A DNA stretch of 64,000 bases, taken from assembly GCA_907163375.1 (NCBI GenBank), contig CAJQUW010005219.1, positions 62,001-126,000 on the forward strand. Reading direction: 5' to 3'. How positions within the stretch are numbered: position 1 is the stretch's first letter; every line of letters starts with the position of its first letter. Under the pieces are notes generated by a model. The model was not told the DNA's origin, ran no database searches, and worked only from the letters and a program-made list of their open reading frames with translations. Origin of the DNA: Prostheceraeus crozeri. Taxonomy: Eukaryota; Platyhelminthes; Polycladida; Euryleptidae. Below are positions 9,341-21,162 of the stretch, piece by piece. Position numbers and translations under genes: made by a program.

Positions 9341-11013
9341 TCAAACATTGCAAGAAGTGCAAACAGTCAAACTCACCTTTTCAATTTCGCTGGTACAACG
9401 TCTACCACAAAAATTTTGAACACAACCTGCACCTCGCAGATCCCTTGTTTTTGCACATAACAATATAGCACTTACGTTTCCGTGGATTATCTTTTGAAGG
9501 GACTAATTCTTGAGAAATTGTTGCATTCCTTGTAAAAGATAATTGCTCCATTACATTCATAAGGAATCGTTTCCGAGGAATATTTGAGCCTGTTGCTTGC
9601 TTGAAGCAGATCCACGAATTCAATAGTGCAATGTCAAGCAAATTGTGCCAAACAGACACTGGCCATCTCCTTGATGCGCATCGAATAGTATATAGTCTCA
9701 CCATAGCATCAGTTGTGTCAACGCCTACCTTCTGTTTATTATAGAATAGAATAGGATAGGGTTTTCGTTTGATAGTATCATCACACAGTGGATTGACATG
9801 CATTGTTGACAATAAGAAAACATTTTTCTTTTTCTTCGCTTGGTATTTCAAAAGCAACATTTCATCAGAGTCACAATAGAAGAATGCCGTTTCATGCTCA
9901 GAAAGTTCAACACTTTTCAAGCCCGGAGGTATGTTCTTTGAATTTGATCGCAGAGTGCCAACCATTGTTGTATTTGATTTCAGAAGAGACTTTGCCAGAT
10001 CAATGCTGGTTAAAAAGTTATCACATGTGATATTGTAGGCTTTTCCTTGCAGTGGTTGAATCAGATTTTTCACGACGTAATCAGCAAGTCTCATACCTTG
10101 TCGTTGGTCTTTCTCAGATGCTCCTAAATATGGCAAAATATTGTAAATGTACTTTGTCTCATTGTCCACAAGAAGCCAAAATTTGAATCCAAATTTGTCT
10201 GGCTTGTTTTTTGGCATAAAGACAATGAATTTACACCGTGTTTTCAATGGCATCAATTGCTCGATCGTCGATGCACACAGAAAAGCCAGGCGTAAAGGAC
10301 CGTTTACAAGCATCCGTAATCAATTCATACACTTCCCGTATATGGATAAATGGGTCATCACAAATTCTGGATGATCTAGTGGACTTTTGATCAAATCGTA
10401 GAAATCGCTTTATTATTTCGTATTTGTTTCTGCTCATTATTCTTCCAAAGATAGGAATTCCGAAATTATGGGACCACAACAAGTCTCTAGAGTGATCCTT
10501 CCCATAGACTCCTCTACCGATTTCTATTGCAATGTATCTTTCAAGATCTTCGATGGAAAATGTTTCAAGTATGCCATTATCGATTCCATATTGCCTCGTA
10601 GACTCGAGTATAATTTTCTTCACACGAACGTCTATAAAACAGTCGAAGGCATCCAATTCGCATGAGATCTTTCTCTTAGTCAAATTCGAAATGCCTGTAT
10701 TTTGAGAAAAAATATTACGATTTCTCGTTCGACCAAAGGCGTTATTTGTTCCGCACACAATACGTCTCCATTCTGCATCAACTGAACTATTAGTTGGGAC
10801 TTCTACGTCGGAAGATATCACTGCTTCGGATGAGTTTTCTTCTTCATCACTCAGTCCATGCTCTTGACTAGTGGTACCGATATTCGGTGTAATAACGTCA
10901 GTGTCACTATCACGATCGTCATTAGATTCGTTGCCGTCGGAGTCAATAATATCAATTTGCCATAAAGATTCCAAAGCATTTATCGCAGCATTTCTCTTCG
11001 GACGTTGAGCCAT
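9341..11013 (-). pseudogene. piggyBac-type transposase, two small frame breaks
   Basis: An acidic N-terminus (MAQRPKRNAAINALE, then Asp/Glu/Ser-rich) leads to the core. Landmarks are LLWSHNFGIPIF, a Cys-Ile-Asp position at about 10260, KFGFKFWLLVD, ITCDNFLTS, VGTLRSN, VGVDTTDAMVRLY and RRWPVSVWHNLLDIALLNSW, as in DDE_Tnp_1_7 transposases. The C-terminus is the Cys-rich finger (CRLCSKF and two further Cys pairs) ending at a TGA at 9341-9343. Two indels break it: an extra four bases (a GATC/ATCG repeat) at about 10260, exactly at the first catalytic region, and a one-base shift in a T/A run at about 9410. Otherwise full length, about 555 codons against about 590 in the family. Confidence 0.9.
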
Positions 11014-11202
11014 TGCAGCTTTCGCGCAAATGTTTGTTTGAATGACGGTTTATAATACTGACTGTCTGAATGAATGACACGACGCGCAGGAAGGTGTGAT
11101 CGAGTGCTACTGCTGTCTGAGATGAGTCATACAAACGCACGTATGAAAAGCGATAATGTTCACTTTAGTGCGGATCCAAGACCAACATTTTCATGTAAAT
11201 AA

Positions 11203-11431
11203 TAATGTTTCGCCAAATTTGACGAAATGGCCGTTGTAGGTAATCTTTTTTTCAAGGCGATTGTGGAAAAAATTATATAACGGATAACTAACTAAACATG
11301 TATAAATTAAGGATAATGATCTAAAAAACGATATCATTTAATCTATCTTCCAGGTTACCTCATTTTACCTATCATTTTTTTAATGAAAATGAATTTCGTC
11401 GAAAATGACAAAATGGACGTTCTAGTGTTAA
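11203..11431. mobile_element. piggyBac right terminus with subterminal repeat and TTAA
   Basis: The element's right end reads GACGTTCTAGTG up to 11427 and is followed by TTAA at 11428-11431, the piggyBac target site. Read inward, it starts CACTAGAACGTCC, a typical piggyBac-type terminus. A diverged direct copy of the last ~35 bases lies at about 11203-11240 (TTTCGCCAAATTTGACGAA), giving the usual terminal plus subterminal arrangement. Confidence 0.8.
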
Positions 11432-12373
11432 GCCATACATGTATCTCGCGGAGGCGTTCGCGTTATATCATCAGGCGATCCATCACCAGTGGCATGGCTG
11501 GCCTACCTTTCAGCAATGAAGGATGTGTCGATACATGATTAGCAGTCAAGCAATGAGTCACTAAGAGCCAACAACACAAGCATGCAGGTAGACATGTTAG
11601 TTCAGACGTACATGTAGACAGTGCTTCAGAACACTAGCGCATGTTTTCTAACCATAAACGATTAGAGAAAATCTGTAAAAAGGTGCAAATTTCAATGCTA
11701 CGGCATATGGCTGATATATCAAAATTTTCGATGTCAAGCATGTGGTTGTTATACATTAGAGGATGAATAATGTCATTTACAAATCCTCACTTTTTGAGAA
11801 AATCGCATTGGTAGTCGAGTAAATTTTCAATCCCAGCAATGTACATATCTCCGCCATCTCATCAATCTGAAAATTTAATAAATCTTGTGCTAGTATTTGT
11901 AGCAGACCATCACATCGCATGCTCGAAATAACAAATGTCGGCATGAATTTTCAACATAATAGCATGTCAATTATCACGGGTATCCAAATTGAAATAATCG
12001 AAAAAAGTATACTGGAATTGAAACTTCCATGCTGATTGGGCGTGGTTAGCTCAATAGGGGATGTCTATGTGAGCAGTCGGCGTGGTTGCTGTTGAAGCAG
12101 CGTGTTGGAGATGATCATCTCGTTTTTTCGCACATAAGTCAAACAATCGCCTACCAGCGTCATTTTCAAAGCTTAGATCGAATTGTGCACAAATCCCGTG
12201 AACCGTATTCTTCTCAGCAACTTCCGCGTTTAAGCCGAACACAATGTGACCATTTCTAGGGATTGCGTCAGCCTGCAGCCCAATCATGCTCAACTAAGGT
12301 CTTTCTACCCAAGGCAATTTCAGGGAAATGATTGACCAAACGAAAAATCAGAAAGCCATAGAGGAAGCATATA
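11432..12373. other. No confident gene; one minus-strand open frame
   Basis: Non-repetitive sequence. The minus frame 12051-12293 (80 codons) is less AT-rich than its surroundings and contains GLQADAIPRNGHIVFG and CAQFDLSFENDAGRRLFDLC. I do not recognise it. It could be an exon or part of an old element. Confidence 0.3.
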
Positions 12374-13368
12374 CACTGTAAATCGCTCAATACCAATCAC
12401 ATGCGAAGGATGCATACCAAAATATTTTTTTGGTATATTTCTGTATGATCTTGGTATATATTTGTATGCTTTTCGCATGTTATTTCAAGTGTGGTATGCT
12501 TTACATACTAAAGCCATACCAGCACAATGTTAAAAGAAAGCATCAATCATGTCCAAAGTATGTTGATTTAAGGCTTTTTGTCAATAAAGATCACACTAAT
12601 GCTACTACTGCTTTGTAAGTAGTGAGATAATGACATTTTATAGTCAAACTAACAATACTGAATTCGATTTTAATACATGTAAGTCCGAGGCATTTCATAA
12701 ATAATCAATAAGTATTTGACCATCAACAATTATGCATTATGTAATTTTGGAACTAAGCATATTATCAATCCAAAATAAAGACACATTATAATTCATGAAC
12801 GCAAAAATAGTTATGTTTGAGATATATAAGTCAACATGGTTGCTGAAAAGTTATCGTTTTACTGAAATGATGTTTATCAATTTAGTTCAAGGAAATGAGC
12901 TAATTATGAGTCTTGTGAATGCTATAAGACAAGTTGCAAAAATGGCATGCGGTTTTAATTCCACAACAAATCTATTCTAGTTATATACCACACTTTCACA
13001 AAGAAATGTTCACAGCTGGTATTACTGGAAAAAAGTTATTTGTAAGTAGTATGTAGTATAACATATTTTTTGCCATATGACATAAAGCTATTCATACGAA
13101 AGACATACGAAACACATACCAATTTGCATCGGGTCTCGTACATAAAACATACCAAGAATTCGTATTTCAACGTAAAACAGCCAATCACAGTTAGCATAGT
13201 TCGTATCGTTTGCATACCAATCACATACGAAAGTAAATGGCCATTCGTATGAAAAACATACCAGATTTCTTTATATATACCAGAATCTCGTATCAAATGT
13301 TGGTTTCAAATTGTATGTAAACTTGGTATGTGTTTGTATGTAATTTTCGTATCCAGCGATTTACAGTG
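12374..13368. mobile_element. Non-autonomous DNA element rich in CATACC/CATACGA, copy 1
   Basis: Perfect 14 bp inverted termini CACTGTAAATCGCT (12374-12387) and AGCGATTTACAGTG (13355-13368) are flanked by TA on both sides. The outer ~150 and ~330 bases are packed with CATACC, GGTATG and CATACGA words in both orientations. A central part (about 12540-13030) lacks them. No transposase frame is present. A shorter relative lies at 50330-50774. TA target and short termini suggest a Tc1/mariner-like helper, but this is inferred. Confidence 0.85.
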
Positions 13369-13977
13369 TATGAAGCTCACAAGTATGGTCTCCAAATGCA
13401 AAATGTGCTGTAAATGAGATTGAGCGTATTCAAAAAGCTTTCGTCAAGTTTTTATGTTTTCACACTCGCATCATGTACAAAAGTGATAACGACGCTGTAT
13501 TATACCATCATTTCCGCTAAACTACGCTCGCGGAGCGCAGGGAGACTTCAGACATTTTGCTATTTCACAAGATTGTCAATAGTGCAATCAGTTGCAATTA
13601 TTTCACATCAGCTGTATATTTTCAGTATCTGGTTTTCTATTGTCTCATTTTGATTCTGGTAATGTTGTAATCTGTATATCATTCACATCTGATGACTTTA
13701 ATTGGCATCCAGCTGTTGTCATCATTTTGAATAAATGCAAACACAAATTAGGTCTAGTAGCAACTCAGATTATATCCCAACTGTGTATACAGTTTCGATT
13801 TCATTAAATGAACATGATTACCCACCTTTGACCCAGTTACCACCTTTGAGGTATTGAAATTTTTTTAAAAAAAGAAGAATTGTGCACGAATTTGACTGAT
13901 CATAGTAACAATACAGAATAAAGAACAGTACTACACAAATCCTCCGTGTCATGACAACTTGGAGAGGTGATGGTTAG
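13369..13977. other. No gene seen
   Basis: Short open frames on the plus strand (13414-13807) have no recognised content or biased composition. Confidence 0.4.
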
Positions 13978-14202
13978 TTAAAGTATCAAAATATCAAAAC
14001 GTTTATTTCTCAAATCGAGAACACGAATATAGAATACGGCAAACAGTGTTACAATTACGAGTATGATGATGTTATAGAAATATTTACAGATGATGATATC
14101 ATGAAGCAGACAAAAATGATTGGAGAGAATAAGATAGCTATGGAAAGAGAGGATATTGACATACCACTAGCGGCATTTGAATATAGGCCTATTTTATTAT
14201 AG
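13978..14202 (+). CDS. Possible terminal exon encoding an acidic Tyr-containing tail
   Basis: 74 codons are open from just after an AG at 13976-13977 to a TAG at 14200-14202. There is no early ATG, so it would have to be an exon. The product is rich in Asp, Glu, Ile and Tyr (YNYEYDDVIEIFTDDD, EDIDIPLAAFEY), resembling cytoplasmic tails of receptors. I see no partner exon nearby, and the family is unknown. Confidence 0.25.
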   Translation, partial: LKYQNIKTFISQIENTNIEYGKQCYNYEYDDVIEIFTDDDIMKQTKMIGENKIAMEREDIDIPLAAFEYRPILL

Positions 14203-14539
14203 CAGGAAGCACATGAATGATATTTAGAGGAGACATTATAAATATCAATAACTGTTAGCGACCTGATAATACAATTTTAAGCTTTTATATTATTGAAAGT
14301 TTCCCAAAACAAATTCTATGTACCTATTTAATGGGAGGTCCGGAACAGAATTTTATAAAAGTATAAATACATGTAATCTCGCACATTTACTAAAATCACA
14401 CATACAAATGATATTGAGCAGCTGAATTTTAAAGGATCTTACCTGAAATGGAGCGTTTAACGTTGAATCACAATTGCATGCAGTTCAAATACAATGTTCC
14501 GGACCATAGAGTAAGTACATGTAGGTAGGGTGTTGACTG

Positions 14540-14815
14540 AAACAAGTATCTGTATACAGCGATAATTTTTATATGAAGATATTCAGCTGTTTACGAAGAT
14601 AACGTTCCTGATGTCCAAAAATTATTTGAGCAGTTTTTAAAAGGCTGTTTTTTTTCAAATTATTCCTGTATCTATATACGACCGAGATGACGCCCCTTCA
14701 TAAGCAGTATGAAACAAGTTGGAATGAACGTTTGCCAACAATCATCTTAATTAAGCGGAAATTAAGCTGATTATCAAAGAACATTTATAAACTGCATCTT
14801 ATGCAGGTCTACAAT
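14540..14815 (+). repeat. Dispersed repeat, copy A
   Basis: Begins CAAGTATCTGTATACAG and includes TTTATATGAAGATATTCAG, ATTATTTGAGCAGTTTTTA and TTAATTAAGCGGAAATTAAG. The same order of motifs occurs on the minus strand at 25845-26085, and its beginning recurs at 63945-64000. No coding capacity; family unknown. Confidence 0.8.
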
Positions 14816-16337
14816 GAAAACGTCACGATCTTTTTGTGCTTTCCCGGATGACATTTAATCATCATCGGTATGATTGTATGATGCACTCAAATCTGAATGT
14901 AATGTGGGCCCATTTACAGCTATTAAAGTTTATTGTGATCAATGTCTATGATTGATTTACTTTGCTCTTCCAGTGGCAGGTATATATACATATACAGACC
15001 GTTTCATAAATAATTGCACAAAAAAGGTAACCTATTTTCAAATGTAATTTTCGTGTTGAAGTACTGCTTCAATTTTAATAAACGATGAGCCATATGAAAC
15101 TTTTTGTTTCATGGATTATTTTGGCATACATTTTGCTTTCCTAAGTGGTCAGTTGTGGTCAGTAGGCCTTCTGAAAGAAAATTGAGCGTTTTCTTTGATG
15201 CAGGAGTTTAACATGAAGACGAAAGAATATTTTAATGAAAATTGACAGACAGTGTGAACTATCACTCAGCTTTATTATGATGCAAGGATTATAAGACTCG
15301 TTGAATTTTACAAAAAGATGCAGTACAAATAAGTTTTACCGAAAAAATGATGCTAAAGAAGTCTGACATGATTTTTTCATTGATGAAGTTGCTCAGTTTC
15401 AATAGACTTTATGCCATTTGAAAGGATATGTTTAGTACTTTGACTTGGCAGAGCGATTAGGTTGTGTCCAGTCAGTTTTGGTCAACAGACCTAAAAGCAT
15501 GAATTTTTGGTCAATTCATTCACCGATGCCTACAGACTAAACTACACAAACCAGAAAATTAAGACGTTTTTAGTTAGGCCTATAGTATTATTATTTTTCT
15601 TTATGATCTACCGGAGGTTAGCCTCAACCAATTTAGTTAGGTTGATTTGTCGCTAACTTTCGCGTTAAAAATATTTCTAATGGTCAACTTGCCGTGCCCG
15701 ATAAGTGAACCGATAAGACTTTTAGCAACTCATTCCATGATGACAGGAAGCGGAGGGCAATTATGACATGATCAGCTGTGATATGGTCATGAATAATTTT
15801 TCTAATCACTTATTACTTCATTTAAATAGGCACACCACACTGTTTACCAAATCAAGAAAGTTTCTTGACTTACCAAGTGAATCAGTAATCAGTTAAATGA
15901 GCTTAAGCAGCTTACAGTTAAATTTGATGAGAATAAGCAAAAGATAAAAGAGCTTTTCGAGTTGTGCAACGATTTAGGAAACGGACTGTACATGTAGCTT
16001 GTGATATGATCACGCTCAAGAAAATGCTCCTATTGATTAGGGTAGGCATTACAGTGATAGTTATACCGATCGAATTGCTATATATTATTGCTATGCCCAT
16101 CGAACTACGGTATATATTATCTCCAAGGTTGACATGAAGCGGAGGATTTGTAAAATGCTATTATTTATTCTGTTTTGCTATCATGATCAGTTAAATCCCA
16201 GCAAATTTTTCCAAAAGTATAAAAATTTGCATATCTCACATGTTGTAATGGATCTCATTCGAGCTCATTTAATAAAATCGAAACTGTATACTCAAAGGGG
16301 GTTTAATAAATGCTGAATTTCTACTCTGCCTAATATA
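14816..16337. other. No gene; isolated Tc1-like terminus
   Basis: CAGACCGTTTCATAAATAAT at 14996 resembles the terminus of the Tc1-like element at 18381 (CAATCCGTTTCATAAAAAGT). I found no opposite end, so it is probably a solitary fragment. The rest is AT-rich without recognised features. Confidence 0.4.
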
Positions 16338-17708
16338 CACTTAGCACAATTGAAAACGCACCACCTGTCAAATCCAGCTAATTCGAAGTAAATCGCTTCG
16401 ATTGAATATGGAATGAAGGACGCACGCTAATTGACATAGATATCTGCACGACGGCGGTCTGGTGGTGGGATTGCGTAATTGTTCAGACTGAATTACTGAA
16501 GCAAGCATTATTATTACCGAATTACTTAGCAAGCATGTGTTCAAATTGAACTTCGATCATGAAGTATAAAATTAACGACTTATTATGGGAAATGACGGTT
16601 TTGTGAAAAATCTTAAGATGGTGCGTCAAATGTCTGATGCCGAAAGATGGCGTGCTATTGGCATGCTTGACGCTGGAATGTCCCTTCGGGCAGTCGGACG
16701 ACATTTCGGTCGTTCGCATACGACGATTGCCCGACATCTCAAGAAAGCGAGAGCAAATGGTACCGTGGCACATGCTGGCGTTGGTGCAGTTCGTCACACA
16801 ACTGCCAGAGCTGACCGGCGATTGCTCAGAATGGTGCGAGGCAATCCCACACTCCCCGCAACTCTGCTACGACTGATGTGAGGCGAAAGAAGTCGCAGAG
16901 GCAACATCCTGAGCTCGGGCACCATAAGAAATCGGCTTCGAGAGCAAGAACTTCGCTCAAGGAAGATGCGCAAATGCCCCAGATTAACACCTGCGCATGT
17001 GGCACGAAGAGAGCGGTGGGCGATGCAACGAGTTCACTGGAGACTACCGCAATGGAGACGTATCATCTTCACTGACGAAAGTCGGTTTCGTCTGTTCTGC
17101 AATGATGGCCGCATTCGTGTTTGAGATGCTGCAGCAACACGTCCAGCCTACTCATCAGCAACAGGGGCCATCCGTTGCATCCGTTGCAACAGGGGCATCG
17201 TGCATACAATGTGACGCAGCTGAAGGAAAACTTAGGGATACGGACTCTTCGCTGGCCATCAAGGTCGCCGGACATGAACCCGATCGAGCACGTGTGGGAT
17301 TATCTGAAGCGCCAAGTTCAGCAGCGGGACCCGCCTCCGCAAACACTGCGTGAATTACAAGAGACAGTGGTTGCAGTTTGGCAACAAATTCCTCAAAATT
17401 TTCTGAGACGGCTCGTCCTCAGAATGCCGCGACGAATCAGTGCCTTATTGACTGCTCGCGGAGGTTATACCCGCTATTAACTTGTACAAGTATAGATGTT
17501 ATGTTTAATAATTTCTTTTCTTAATCACTAAAAGTTTGTCCTATTCATTTACATTAGCTGTCAATCATGTCATTAGACCCCTGACCGCCGTCGGGCCGTA
17601 GCACAGATATCTATGTCGGTTAGAATGCGTCCTCCATTCTTTATCAATCGTCTATAGAGATCAATTTGACGGATTTGACAGGTGGTGCGTTTTCAATTGT
17701 GCTAAGTG
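16338..17708 (+). mobile_element. Tc1-like element with ~140 bp terminal inverted repeats
   Basis: The first ~38 bases, beginning CACTTAGCACAATTG, are exactly inverted at the right end. Further inward blocks (GAATGGAGGACGCA and GACATAGATATCTG types) also match, giving long inverted repeats at 16338-16480 and about 17570-17708. TA flanks both sides (16336-16337 and 17709-17710). The transposase gene inside is internally deleted. Confidence 0.9.
16585..17480 (+). pseudogene. Tc1-like transposase, internally deleted
   Basis: The N-terminal helix-turn-helix is clear (MLDAGMSLRAVGRHFGRSHT, about 16660-16720). After a TGA at 16878 the reading continues in shifted frames to the first catalytic Asp in FTDESRF (about 17073). 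The region to the second Asp is deleted by roughly 300 bases. The expected QQDNAR-type motif reads QQGHRA, so that Asp is lost. The third motif, SPDMNPIEHVWDYLKR, is intact. Dead enzyme. Confidence 0.85.
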
Positions 17709-17759
17709 TACTTACTCTATGTTCAGGACCTCGTTGACTGATACAGACTTCAGTAAATT

Positions 17760-18378
17760 CCACTGAGAGCATTATTGTGTGTCTCAGTTTTATGCAGTTA
17801 AATGATATTCATGAAATCATTCGTTGCTGTAACAATGCTTAGTTCTGACGTAATTTGCTGCTTTCATTATTTTGCTTAATTTCACAATACTTCTGTATCG
17901 ATTTTCTGAAGCATTCCACAGAAATCTTGCTTTGTGATGTTGACAAGAAATGGTGTTATTTGTAACCATGTTTTACTATGCATCGAACATTCACATATAA
18001 AATGAAATGCAGTTTATATTGTCTATTGTTCGATCATTGCAGAAGCTACATATTCTGTCTTCGCATTCCAATCTATCTCTATAGGATCCTGTTGTTACCG
18101 CTAAATCATGATTTCCACACATCATTTTCAACAATGGTTCGACATCTTTCTGTCTTATGTTAAATGTAAAATAAATGCTACATTCAAATTGGGCTGATTC
18201 CAAATAGCTAACACCTGTTTGACTTTTAGCGCTGTTTATCCATTCAGCTCTGAAATGTTCTAACAATCTAGTTTTAACAATATTCTTGCATTCTTAAATG
18301 TTAACAGTTAAGCGTGTTGCTTTTTCCCATAGATGTGATAAATTTCTATGTTTGAGTAGCTTTTCTATTCTCTAATAC
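17760..18378 (-). pseudogene. LINE ORF2 C-terminus, downstream of the Tc1 insertion
   Basis: The frame contains EKLLKHRNLSHLWEKAT, then HFRAEWINSAKSQTG, and a Cys-rich end RLECEDRICSFC followed by HFICECSMHSK. This matches the zinc-binding C-terminal region of many LINE polymerases. Read on the minus strand, it continues the LINE that is interrupted at 20037 by the Tc1-like element. Confidence 0.7.
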
Positions 18379-18380
18379 TA

Positions 18381-20036
18381 CAATCCGTTTCATAAAAAGT
18401 GGATCATCCTAAAATTTGACTAAATAAAACATAAGTATGATACAGAAAGCATTTTTCATGTTATTTCATGTCCCTAATATATTTAAATGTCCTTATATAA
18501 TCTGATAAGCCATGATACAGTAACGGTTCTTAAGAAGCTAATAATTTGTGGCCCTACCCTTATTGTCAATGACATTACCAATTCGTCTAGGCATTGATTC
18601 GATGATATCGTTGATTTTTGACTGATCTTACTTTCTCCACTCTCTTTTTAACAGTGACGTAAATTGTGATACGCCATCTGTAGGTAGCAGTGAACGACGA
18701 ACGTTACGTTTTAGAATACTCCATACATTTTCTATGGGATTCAGATCAGGAGAACGAGCTGGCCAAGATAATGTCCTAAGCCCTAATTGAGACTTGCATA
18801 AGTTGACTCTACTACTCCTGTGACACGTAGCATTATCATCCATAAATAACCAAGTCGATGGATCACCAAGTTGATCTGTCATTTGGCCAATGTTCATTCG
18901 TAAAACATTCACATAGCGTTCAGAATTCATGGTTCCTTGCTGTATGTGAAGTTCAGAGCGGCCATTGGTCCAAATGACAGCCCAAATCAGTAGAGTCGCA
19001 CCACCTTGTACCCGGGGAGGATGTAAATGTCTCGGAATTTCCTGATCAGATTTTATCCATAATCTCAATCGACCATCACTATCCTTCAGACGGACTGATG
19101 CCTCATCAGACCAGACAACCCGATCCCATTGATTTCGCCAGTGACAATGACTCATTGCCCATCTGAGACGTCTTTTTGTATGCTGATCTGATTATTCGAT
19201 CTGAGAGGGCCTCTTACAGCTCTTGAAATTCGACTCAATAAGTCTTCTACGAATAGTGGACTTAGAAATAGACGAGACTAGTGCAGCCATCTCAGTTAAC
19301 GAGAGACTTGGATCAACTTTAACAAATCTCAAAATTAGGCGGTCTCTACGTTTGGATGTTTTGCGTGGACGGCCAGAGCCCTCTTTATGACAGAGTCGAA
19401 AATCATCATTATGCCATCGATGCACATTTGTGTAAGGGACATTTAGTCGCTTGCTTGTAGCTCGCAAAGAAAACCCTAGTTCTAGCAAGACTGAAACTTT
19501 GCCTTTAGTGAATGCGATCTCGTTATTGTTCATTTGTGCTTTGTATTGTTTTCAACCGGTAAGATATAGATTTCTGGCTGAAAGCAATCAGGAGTGCTGC
19601 CAACACCACCGCAACGAAGTCAGGAAGCTATGGAACATGTAGTCCAGTTAATCACATGTAGCAGTTACATTATTGTTGATGAATAATGGTGTTATACTGG
19701 CTCTGATTGACCGATTTTCTTTATTTTTGTTTTGCTTGATAGCTTTTGGCTTGTAGAACAACATATTACATAACAAAGGAAACATATGTAATTTTATAAG
19801 ATTGAGGTATGATTTTGTGTAACATTGCTAAATGAAGATCAAATTATCTACTACTTTTTTATCTATAACAGGAAAACAACTCAATATTCATGCTTGAAAT
19901 TTCCAACAATGATATTAGTAAGCACAACTGACATATCTTCCAAACTTCAGAGAAATTCGTTCAAGTTTGGCGGAGTTAGACAAAGTTTAAGTTAAGGCGA
20001 TGTTTAAGGGTGATCCATTTTTTATGAAACAATCTG
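18381..20036 (-). mobile_element. Nearly intact Tc1-like element nested in a LINE
   Basis: Inverted termini are CAATCCGTTTCATAAAAAGT at 18381 and its close inverse ending at 20036. TA lies at 18379-18380 and 20037-20038. LINE coding sequence is found on both sides in the same orientation. Length 1656 bp, typical of Tc1-like elements. Confidence 0.92.
18538..19533 (-). pseudogene. Tc1-like DD34E transposase with only two stop codons
   Basis: The frame from ATG 19533 to TAG 18538 is 332 codons and never shifts. It shows a helix-turn-helix (LLELGFSLRATSKRLNVP), a second DNA-binding part (GSGRPRKTSKR), and catalytic residues in WSDEASVRL, FMDDNATCHRS and SPDLNPIENVWSILKR. Only two in-frame TAA codons interrupt it, at 19192-19194 and 18628-18630. 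The catalytic triad is complete. Very young decay; related intact copies probably exist elsewhere in this genome. Confidence 0.92.
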
Positions 20037-20039
20037 TAT

Positions 20040-20990
20040 GTACACTGTATATGAGCAATTTGAACTATTCAAATCATTTAAAATATGATCAAAGCAGATA
20101 ATTTACAAATAATTTTGATCCAAAGATTGATTGCGGCTTTGTCAAAATAATATTCCAGTGGAAGCAATCCAAAATCAACTATTAAACAATAGTTTGATGT
20201 TGTAGTTGACAAATAATGGAAACGTTTGTAAAATTGAAACTATTTAATTCAATTCCGACAGTTTGTTATAGAAGCAGTTTTTCTCCACCATATTGCATTT
20301 TAGATAAAGTCAGCATTTCGAACATATTTTTCTGTTAATACTACCAACTTCTTTCAGTTTTTTAGCTGTCAAATTGTTTGCCTTTGTTAGTAAGTGAAAT
20401 AAGATGCCTCCTAGTGTTGTGTGAGATCCAAAATTCTAAGTATTTATATTCCTTAACTATTTCAATATGCTTAATTTCATTATCATATTTAACATTTGGA
20501 ATCATGATGTTTGTTTGATCATGGTTTATTTTCAGACCATAATCGCTACAAAACTTGTTATTTATTTCATTAATTCGTCTTCATCATAGTGCAGCATTTG
20601 TTAGTTCAGCATTAGAGTAAATTTCTTTCGCCAAGTTATTCATAAAAATTGAAAATAAGGTGGGAGATAAACTATATCCTTGAGGCAAGTCATTTTGCAA
20701 GTCAAATGCATCGGATTCTACGCCATTAAATAATATTTTATATTTCTTCTTAATCATTTATTTCATTAGAAGGTGGAGAAAGTTGCTGCTTGGAAGTAGT
20801 GCATGCAGTTTATTTATCATTAATTCCTTAGGAATTGAATCAGAAGCCTTCGAAAAGTCTATGAAGCTTATATATAAAGGATGCTCCATCCTGCATTCTG
20901 TAAATTTTTCACAGGCAAGTAAAGATAGTTTCTGACTCGGATCTAATTTATTGGTCGAAAATAAAAGGATTTAAAGTTACAGCGTCACGG
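20040..20990 (-). pseudogene. LINE ORF2, reverse transcriptase part
   Basis: RT motifs on the minus strand: FIDFSKASDSIPKEL (about 20830-20870), a LPQGYSLSPTLFSIFMNNL block (about 20645-20700), and later KEYKYLEFWISHNTRRH. The FADD-type box region is not readable and appears deleted at about 20585-20610. Several stops. It is separated from the endonuclease by the 256 bp palindrome and from the C-terminus by the Tc1-like element. Confidence 0.8.
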
Positions 20991-21162
20991 GCCTTCGGCG
21001 TCCAGCGCCTTCTTAACGGTCGATGGCCAAATGGCCATTTGACCATCGACCGTTAAGAAGGCGCTGGACGCCAAAGGCCCGTCACGCTGTAACTTTAAAT
21101 CCTTTTATTTTCGACCAATAAATTAGATCCGAGTCAGAAACTATCTTTACTTGCCTGTGAAA
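20907..21162. repeat. 256 bp palindrome without spacer
   Basis: Bases 20907-21034 are the reverse complement of 21035-21162 with about three mismatches and no loop; the centre is TGG|CCA at 21034/21035. The inner part (GGGCCTTCGGCGTCCAGCG) is more GC-rich than the LINE around it. It lies within LINE ORF2. Confidence 0.95.

Noticed and set aside
12374-13368. Reading frames inside the CATACC element as genes
   Set aside because: They overlap on both strands, follow the repeated words and have no conserved motif.
18538-19533. In-frame TAA codons in the Tc1-like transposase as a sign of stop-codon reassignment
   Set aside because: Other elements here are broken by TGA, TAG and TAA alike, and the lectin gene and piggyBac frames end normally at TGA or TAA. 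Ordinary decay explains them.
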